17,611 nucleotides of DNA, from positions 1 through 17,611 of the forward strand of contig JAJZGH010000087.1 of assembly GCA_021798635.1 (NCBI GenBank), in the 5' to 3' direction. Each line of letters starts with the position of its first letter. The first letter of the stretch is position 1. Position numbers and translations under genes: made by a program. The stretch is from Planctomycetota bacterium. Its GTDB lineage: Bacteria; Planctomycetota; Phycisphaerae; WQYP01. This document shows positions 13,304 through 17,611 of this stretch, piece by piece. Below the pieces are notes generated by a model. It did no database searches. It worked only from the letters and a program-made list of their open reading frames with translations, and had not been told where the DNA came from.

Positions 13304-14332
13304 ATGTCAATTATTGAGGTTGCCCTAAAGGCGGGCGTATCACCCTCTACCGTTTCACGCGTCATGAATGATCACCCGCGCGTGGCCACAGAAACCGCAC
13401 GAGCCGTGCGAAAAGTAATGGCTGAACTGGGCTATGTGCCATCGGATAACCGCCCGGGGCCAAAACCACTGCATCGTGCGACGCCGGCTAAACCTACGGT
13501 AGCGTTTATTATTTTTGGCGCATCCCATCATGGAAACACGCCGGGATTTGAACAACTGGTCCGCGGCGTATCGGAAGCGGTCAATAAAAGTTCCATGGGT
13601 CTGGCAATATTTCATCACCAGGATTCCACCCGACCGCCGGATCGTCTGCTGGATAGTGCGGTGCACGGTCTGCTGCTGCACGGTGAAATTCCCAGTGCGG
13701 AAGTTCAAGCGAAATTCGGAAAAATTCCGGCTGTTTGGCTCATGGGTAATCATCAGCGCCCCACCTGGGGTGATCAGGTCATGCCGAATCATTACGAAGT
13801 GGGCAGCCTGGCGGCTGAGCATCTGCATTCCCATGGCCATAAACATCTGGTGTTTATGAATATGGATGCGCAACATTGGCCTTTTCGGCTTTACTATCAG
13901 GCATTTGCCGCGGCCGCCGAACAACTTGGAGCATCGGTAACGCGCGTGGACGATGTCATAAAACCCAGCTCGGATTATTGGTTCAAATATGACCAATCCA
14001 CCATTGAGGGCATTGCGGACCGCTACCTGGCATTGTCCCCCCGCCCGACCGGAATTATGATTGCCGATGACATGCAGGCCGCGATGATCCAGCCGGTATT
14101 GCAACGCAAAGGCGTGCCCGTGCGGCCCGGTGAAGTTGAAATAGTATCCGTGAATAATGAGCAGCCTTATCTCATAGGACTTAATCCGCGGCCCACGGTG
14201 GTGGACATCCGGGCCAGCGCCATCGGCCAGCGCGGCGTAGCCCAAATCCGCTGGCGGATCAAGCATCAGGAAGTGACCGATCGGATCATGATGCTGGTAC
14301 AGCCGGAACTCGTGCCTTCATCAGCACATTGA
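13304..14332 (+). CDS. LacI-family transcriptional regulator
   Basis: A DNA-binding regulator of 342 aa. The N-terminal HTH is clear: IIEVALKAGVSPSTVSRVMN at 3-22, then RAVRKVMAELGYVPS at 33-47. After it the usual hinge (ARxL) is replaced by a Pro/Arg/Lys-rich linker to about 64. The sugar-binding-protein-like domain follows at about 65-335: VAFIIFG, GFEQLVRGVSEA, HGLLLHGEIP, VGSLAAEHLHSHGH at 166-179, TGIMIADDMQA at 249-259, and VSVNNEQP at 281-288. Such proteins usually sense sugars or nucleotides and repress nearby catabolic genes, but no sugar gene is adjacent, so target and ligand are unknown. It is divergent from tgt. A weak GGATGG precedes the ATG. Confidence 0.9.
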   Translation: MSIIEVALKAGVSPSTVSRVMNDHPRVATETARAVRKVMAELGYVPSDNRPGPKPLHRATPAKPTVAFIIFGASHHGNTPGFEQLVRGVSEAVNKSSMGLAIFHHQDSTRPPDRLLDSAVHGLLLHGEIPSAEVQAKFGKIPAVWLMGNHQRPTWGDQVMPNHYEVGSLAAEHLHSHGHKHLVFMNMDAQHWPFRLYYQAFAAAAEQLGASVTRVDDVIKPSSDYWFKYDQSTIEGIADRYLALSPRPTGIMIADDMQAAMIQPVLQRKGVPVRPGEVEIVSVNNEQPYLIGLNPRPTVVDIRASAIGQRGVAQIRWRIKHQEVTDRIMMLVQPELVPSSAH

Positions 14333-14415
14333 GCCGTGCCATGCTTACAGGCTCCGTTTACCCCAGTTGCGTGAGACTCCACATCTAATTTTGTATTTCC
14401 GCTTGGCGCTCGCAT

Positions 14416-14443
14416 TTGGATGCAGACTATCGTAGGATAGAAT
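14416..14443 (+). promoter_or_regulatory. Putative promoter of the XRE-fusion regulator
   Basis: TTGGAT (14416-14421), a 16-nt spacer and TAGAAT (14438-14443). The -10 matches five of six consensus bases and the -35 is weak. The predicted start near 14450 puts the palindrome at 14461-14496 just inside the transcript. A 5-bp inverted repeat CTATC/GATAG overlaps the -10. Confidence 0.4.
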
Positions 14444-14460
14444 TCGGACAGGCGAGCCGG

Positions 14461-14496
14461 TTTGAGAATAGCGCAGATGTACGCCTTATTCTCAAA
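14461..14496. promoter_or_regulatory. 10-bp inverted repeat, operator candidate
   Basis: TTTGAGAATA (14461-14470) and TATTCTCAAA (14487-14496) are perfect 10-bp inverted arms with a 16-nt spacer, so their centres are 26 bp apart. The site lies between the putative promoter and the start of the HTH regulator, a position typical of autorepression. It could also form a stem in the leader RNA. Confidence 0.55.
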
Positions 14497-14523
14497 CATG
14501 CTCCGAAAATTGAACGGTCACGG

Positions 14524-15387
14524 ATGATGAACGGAAACGAACTACCTAATGAATCAGGCGCTTTGCAACACTTTAAAGGGCGGCGCTCTATTGTGCTAAT
14601 TGAGAATCCCGGGGAAGTGCCCCGCCTGGCAGCCCGGCGCAAGCTTAATTCGGTAATAGTCGCCGCCAACAACATCAGCCTGGACGCCATCGCCCACGCG
14701 GTGGTCAGTTCACCGCGCAAAGCGGGTGTGCTGGTTATTCCATGGCTGCCGCGCGCGGAGATTTTCCCATTTCTACTGCGCGGTTTTCATCGCGTTTTAC
14801 CGTTGTGTATTACCGCCTTCCCGGAAAATGCTAGGCGACTCTGCGACGCCATTATGGCGGCCGAGCCGGCACGGCTTATTGGCGCGGTTTCGGATATGGC
14901 GCTGGCGGCGGTTACTCTTTTTCGCGCTGATTTATCCGCGATCTGCGTGCCCCAACACTGGTTTGACCAAAGCGGGGATATGGCGGATATGCGGGCCTTG
15001 AAGCTCGAGGAAGATGGTTCCGTCGTAAAAATCGGTTCCCGACGCTGGGAATCACACCACATCATCCGCGACTTTGATGCGAATTTCCGCCGAACTTTAC
15101 GCCGTATGGAACTTACGAAGAACAATTCTCTGGGTGGATTGATTCGCAGTACCCGTACGCAGCGGCGGCTTGGGCGGGACGAATTTCCCGGCATTGATTC
15201 TAAAACCATCGCCCGTATTGAACGCAATGAAATCAACCGGCCCCAGCGTGAAACACTTCGTTTAATTGCCCAGACGCTCGGCCTGCCGGTTGAACAACTC
15301 CTGGAGAAAATCGCCCAACCTGCGACTGATGCACCGGCACTGTACCACCCGATAGCCCAAGCCGGGGAACACTCCGCCAGCGCGTGA
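14524..15387 (+). CDS. Regulator with unknown N-terminal part and C-terminal XRE-type HTH
   Basis: A protein of 287 aa from ATG 14524. Residues 203-262 form a Cro/C1-type HTH (LGGLIRSTRTQRRLG, then DSKTIARIERNE, then ETLRLIAQTLGLPVEQLLE). HTHs of this type usually sit at the N-terminus, so the C-terminal position is unusual. Residues 20-172 show alternating strands and helices (IVLIEN, SVIVAANN, AGVLVIPWLP, RVLPLCITAF, RLIGAVSDMALAAVTLF) that I cannot assign; it may be a Rossmann- or receiver-like sensor. A basic stretch RDFDANFRRTLRRMELTK joins the two. No SD is clear, and an in-frame TTG at 14416 would add 36 residues but overlaps the promoter. It lies 139 nt upstream of the siroheme reductase in the same direction and may regulate it (inference). 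Confidence 0.72.
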   Translation: MMNGNELPNESGALQHFKGRRSIVLIENPGEVPRLAARRKLNSVIVAANNISLDAIAHAVVSSPRKAGVLVIPWLPRAEIFPFLLRGFHRVLPLCITAFPENARRLCDAIMAAEPARLIGAVSDMALAAVTLFRADLSAICVPQHWFDQSGDMADMRALKLEEDGSVVKIGSRRWESHHIIRDFDANFRRTLRRMELTKNNSLGGLIRSTRTQRRLGRDEFPGIDSKTIARIERNEINRPQRETLRLIAQTLGLPVEQLLEKIAQPATDAPALYHPIAQAGEHSASA

Positions 15388-15467
15388 CCGCAGCAATAAT
15401 CACCTATTAAACATGTATGTATTAGATTTTGTTATGGCCGATATAAGCCCTAAATATTGACATTTTA

Positions 15468-15496
15468 TTGACCATTCAAATTCCTATCTGTATGAT
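15468..15496 (+). promoter_or_regulatory. Sigma70-like promoter of siroheme reductase
   Basis: TTGACC (15468-15473), a 17-nt spacer and TATGAT (15491-15496) form a near-consensus promoter 30 nt before the ATG at 15527. A second TTGACA at 15457-15462 precedes it. The gene therefore has its own promoter and need not depend on the upstream regulator's transcript. GGAG at 15512-15515 is the likely ribosome binding site, at a rather long 11-nt spacing. Confidence 0.65.
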
Positions 15497-15526
15497 GGGT
15501 TTTGGTTATTTGGAGTTCTTGAAATT

Positions 15527-17284
15527 ATGACCGCAGAAACTGGTAATATCGTAACCGCCGATGGCAAGAAGCTTAATAAGGTTGAAGCCATTAAACTCGC
15601 GAAGGACGGCTTGGATGTTTGGGAGAATATTTTTCAATACGCCGCTGCGGACGTTACCCAACCGCTGGACCAGCTTTTAAGTCCCAAAGATTTTGAACTA
15701 TTCCAGAAGACAATCCCCAACGCCACGAGCGCGGAAGTTATCCGCAGCGCCCAACGCAAAGCAAAAATTTCCGAAGAGGACTTTGTCCGCCTGCGGTGGT
15801 TCGGCATTTATCAGCACTTGCCCAACCTTTGCCACTTTATGCTGCGCATTCGCATTCCCAATGGATTTGTCAGCGGCGTGCAACTTCAGGAAGTTGCGGA
15901 CATTGTAGACCAATATGCCAACGGCTTTGCCGATATCACCACCCGCCAGTGCTTTCAACTACATTGGTTGACCATTGAAGCCTTGGCAGAAATTCTTCCA
16001 CGCTTGGAACGCGTGGGTCTGGTGAGCAAATTTGCCTGCGGTGATACACCGCGAAATGTTGTCGGCTGTCCGCTGGCAGGCCACCTGGCCCATGAAGTCA
16101 TTGACGCCACTGGCGTGGTGCAAAGTACCAACCAGATGTTCCTGGACGGGAACAAGGAATTCAGCAATTTTCCGCGTAAATTTAAGACGGCCCTGGCCGG
16201 ATGCCATCTGCATTGCCATCAACCGCAAATTAATGACATCGGCATGTTCGGCGTCAAGCGGACCAATCCCCGCACCGGTCAGGAAGAATCCGGTTATGGC
16301 GTAACCGTTGGCGGGGGATTATCCAGTCAGCCCTACATCGGGCAGGGTTTGCGCGTGTTTATCACGCCGGAGCAGGTACCGGCGGTTTGCCGGGGGATCG
16401 CCCACATTTTCCGCGATCACGGCTATCGTGAAAAACGTACACGGGCACGCATGAAATATCTGGTCTCGGACTGGGGATGGGAAAAATTCCGTGACTATCT
16501 GGAAGCGGATATCGGCTTTAAGCTGGAACATGATGACAATATCGCGGCACCGGAATTTGCACCGCATACCGACCACCTTGGCTCCGGCCCGCAAAAACAG
16601 GCCGGCCTATCTTATATCGGCGTGCCGGTTGAACGCGGTCGTATCAGCGGCAAGCAGATGCATGCGGCTGCGGAAATAGCCAATCGGTTTGCCGGAAAGG
16701 ACTTGGCCAAATTAGCTTTGTCCAACAAACAGAACCTCATATTTCTCAATATTCCCAATGAGTCGGTGTCGGCTATGGCCCGTGAATTGGATGCCGTCGG
16801 ATTACCCCCCCACGCCCCGCTGTGGCGCACCAGCCTGATTTCCTGCACCGGCACGCAGTTTTGTAATTTGGCCATTGTGGAAACCAAGGAACGGGCGAAA
16901 AGTATTCTTGCGCATCTCGAGGCGCATGTCACCATTGATACACCCATTATGATCAGTGTCACGGGCTGCCCCAACAGTTGCTCACAATATCAGATTGCCG
17001 ACATCGGCCTGATGGGCGTGGTATGCAACTTCCGGGGCCAGCGCGGCACTGAAGCCTATCAGATTGTTCTCGGTGGCGGACTGGGCGGAGATGCGGGCTT
17101 TGCCAAAGTCGCCCTGAAAAAAGTTCCCGCGGATTATGTACATAAATCCATTACTCAAATTGTCGATGCGTATAAAACCAATCGCGTGGATGACGATGAA
17201 ACCTTCCGACAATTCGTACACCGGGCGGCCCCGGAGCAACTTACGCAATGGTTGAACATCCCCGAAATGGCGGAAGTGGCATAA
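15527..17284 (+). CDS. nirA: Ferredoxin-dependent nitrite/sulfite reductase
   Basis: A cytoplasmic siroheme and 4Fe-4S enzyme carrying out six-electron reduction of nitrite to ammonia or sulfite to sulfide. The 585-aa chain shows the two-fold repeat of the family: ferredoxin-like half-domains at about 88-130 and 359-390, each followed by a siroheme domain. TTRQCFQLHWL at 138-148 and GDTPRNVVGCPLAG at 172-185 are in the first half. The cluster ligands Cys440 and Cys446 (CTGTQFC) and Cys481 and Cys485 (CPNSC) are in the second. The CTGxxFC and ETKERA sequence resembles assimilatory nitrite reductases more than CysI. The substrate cannot be fixed from sequence alone, because mycobacterial sulfite reductases share this pattern. 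No nitrate transporter, nitrate reductase or cys genes are in view. The gene has its own strong promoter. Confidence 0.93.
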   Translation: MTAETGNIVTADGKKLNKVEAIKLAKDGLDVWENIFQYAAADVTQPLDQLLSPKDFELFQKTIPNATSAEVIRSAQRKAKISEEDFVRLRWFGIYQHLPNLCHFMLRIRIPNGFVSGVQLQEVADIVDQYANGFADITTRQCFQLHWLTIEALAEILPRLERVGLVSKFACGDTPRNVVGCPLAGHLAHEVIDATGVVQSTNQMFLDGNKEFSNFPRKFKTALAGCHLHCHQPQINDIGMFGVKRTNPRTGQEESGYGVTVGGGLSSQPYIGQGLRVFITPEQVPAVCRGIAHIFRDHGYREKRTRARMKYLVSDWGWEKFRDYLEADIGFKLEHDDNIAAPEFAPHTDHLGSGPQKQAGLSYIGVPVERGRISGKQMHAAAEIANRFAGKDLAKLALSNKQNLIFLNIPNESVSAMARELDAVGLPPHAPLWRTSLISCTGTQFCNLAIVETKERAKSILAHLEAHVTIDTPIMISVTGCPNSCSQYQIADIGLMGVVCNFRGQRGTEAYQIVLGGGLGGDAGFAKVALKKVPADYVHKSITQIVDAYKTNRVDDDETFRQFVHRAAPEQLTQWLNIPEMAEVA

Positions 17285-17388
17285 CATTTCCGGAACGCTT
17301 TCTTCACGTCTCCATCGGTCCTGGGCCTGAGCCGGCGCTTACCGAGGCCAATACGCCGTTACAACCGGGCCATTACCTGTGCAAGCTC

Positions 17389-17611
17389 CTATTGCTTTGG
17401 AGTGTTTAAAACTTCCGTTACGGGAATCTGAACCTCGCCATACTTAAGCCAGGGCAGCACAAACGGACTGTTATAAGCCAGATATCGGGCGTCGCCGTCC
17501 GCCTTATATTGGCTGGCGTGCGCCGCGAGCCATTGCGCCACTTTTTTCTCCGCCCGTTCAAAACGTCCCGCCGTATATTGTCCTCGCACGCCAATACTGG
17601 CCACCAGCATC
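17389..17611 (-). CDS. SOUL-type heme-binding protein, C-terminal fragment
   Basis: Only the last ~73 codons are inside the window; the gene continues past the right edge. The Met at 17610 is probably internal. The fragment matches the end of the SOUL/HBP family: VASIGVRGQYTAGRFERAEK, then KKVAQWLAAH, then YLAYNSPFVLPWLKYGEVQIPV, where the pattern aromatic-x-x-Pro followed by xEVxIPV is characteristic. Members bind heme or other tetrapyrroles. It converges on the siroheme reductase with a 104-nt gap that shows no clear terminator. The family call is moderately secure, but the role is unknown. Confidence 0.72.
   Translation of the reverse strand, partial: MLVASIGVRGQYTAGRFERAEKKVAQWLAAHASQYKADGDARYLAYNSPFVLPWLKYGEVQIPVTEVLNTPKQ

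Noticed and set aside
13355..14266. 303-aa minus-strand ORF opposite the LacI regulator
   Set aside because: Shadow of a well-supported LacI-family gene.
17285..17388. Terminator between siroheme reductase and SOUL gene
   Set aside because: Only the short palindrome TTCCGGAA and no U tract were found.

Overview
The window looks like a chromosomal segment of a Gram-negative-type bacterium with moderately high GC, most likely a planctomycete and plausibly of class Phycisphaerae. This placement is inference. It rests on a PEP-CTERM/exosortase substrate, a fused SecD-SecF of about 1175 aa beside yajC and tgt, comB, a LacI-type regulator with a divergent hinge, and many structured intergenic repeats. 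No rRNA, canonical tRNA, CRISPR array, transposase or phage gene was seen.

Layout. (1) 1-1873: one minus-strand PEP-CTERM protein with its own intrinsic terminator, flanked by two copies of a ~40-bp direct repeat. A REP-like repeat lies further right. (2) 1874-4985: a plus-strand run of peroxiredoxin, DsbA-like thioredoxin-fold protein, two-TM ion channel and secreted SGNH hydrolase. (3) 4957-5691: trmB on the minus strand, overlapping the hydrolase tail to tail. (4) 5692-6098: a gene-free, highly structured divergent region. It holds a three-way-junction RNA ending in a U tract, a ~120-nt imperfect hairpin, a good minus-strand promoter and a 13-bp tandem repeat shared with the comB promoter. 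(5) 6099-6842: comB, then a second copy of the REP-like repeat. (6) 13155 down to 7051: the export and tRNA-modification cluster tgt, yajC, secDF and an SRPBCC protein, all on the minus strand. A 209-bp segment bounded by inverted heptamer arrays separates tgt from yajC. (7) 13304-17284: a LacI-family regulator, an unusual regulator with an uncharacterised N-terminal part and a C-terminal XRE-type HTH, and a siroheme nitrite/sulfite reductase with a strong sigma70-like promoter. (8) The 3' end of a SOUL heme-binding protein runs off the right edge on the minus strand.

How it fits together. YajC and SecDF assist the Sec translocon that exports the PEP-CTERM protein, the hydrolase and other secreted proteins. 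Tgt is a common genomic neighbour of yajC/secDF. The peroxiredoxin and thioredoxin-fold genes form a small peroxide/thiol module co-directional with a channel and a secreted hydrolase. The HTH regulator beside the siroheme reductase is a candidate local regulator of nitrogen or sulfur assimilation.

The least explained and most interesting part is 5706-6053: a compact junction RNA with two C-rich loops and terminator features, directly ahead of trmB.
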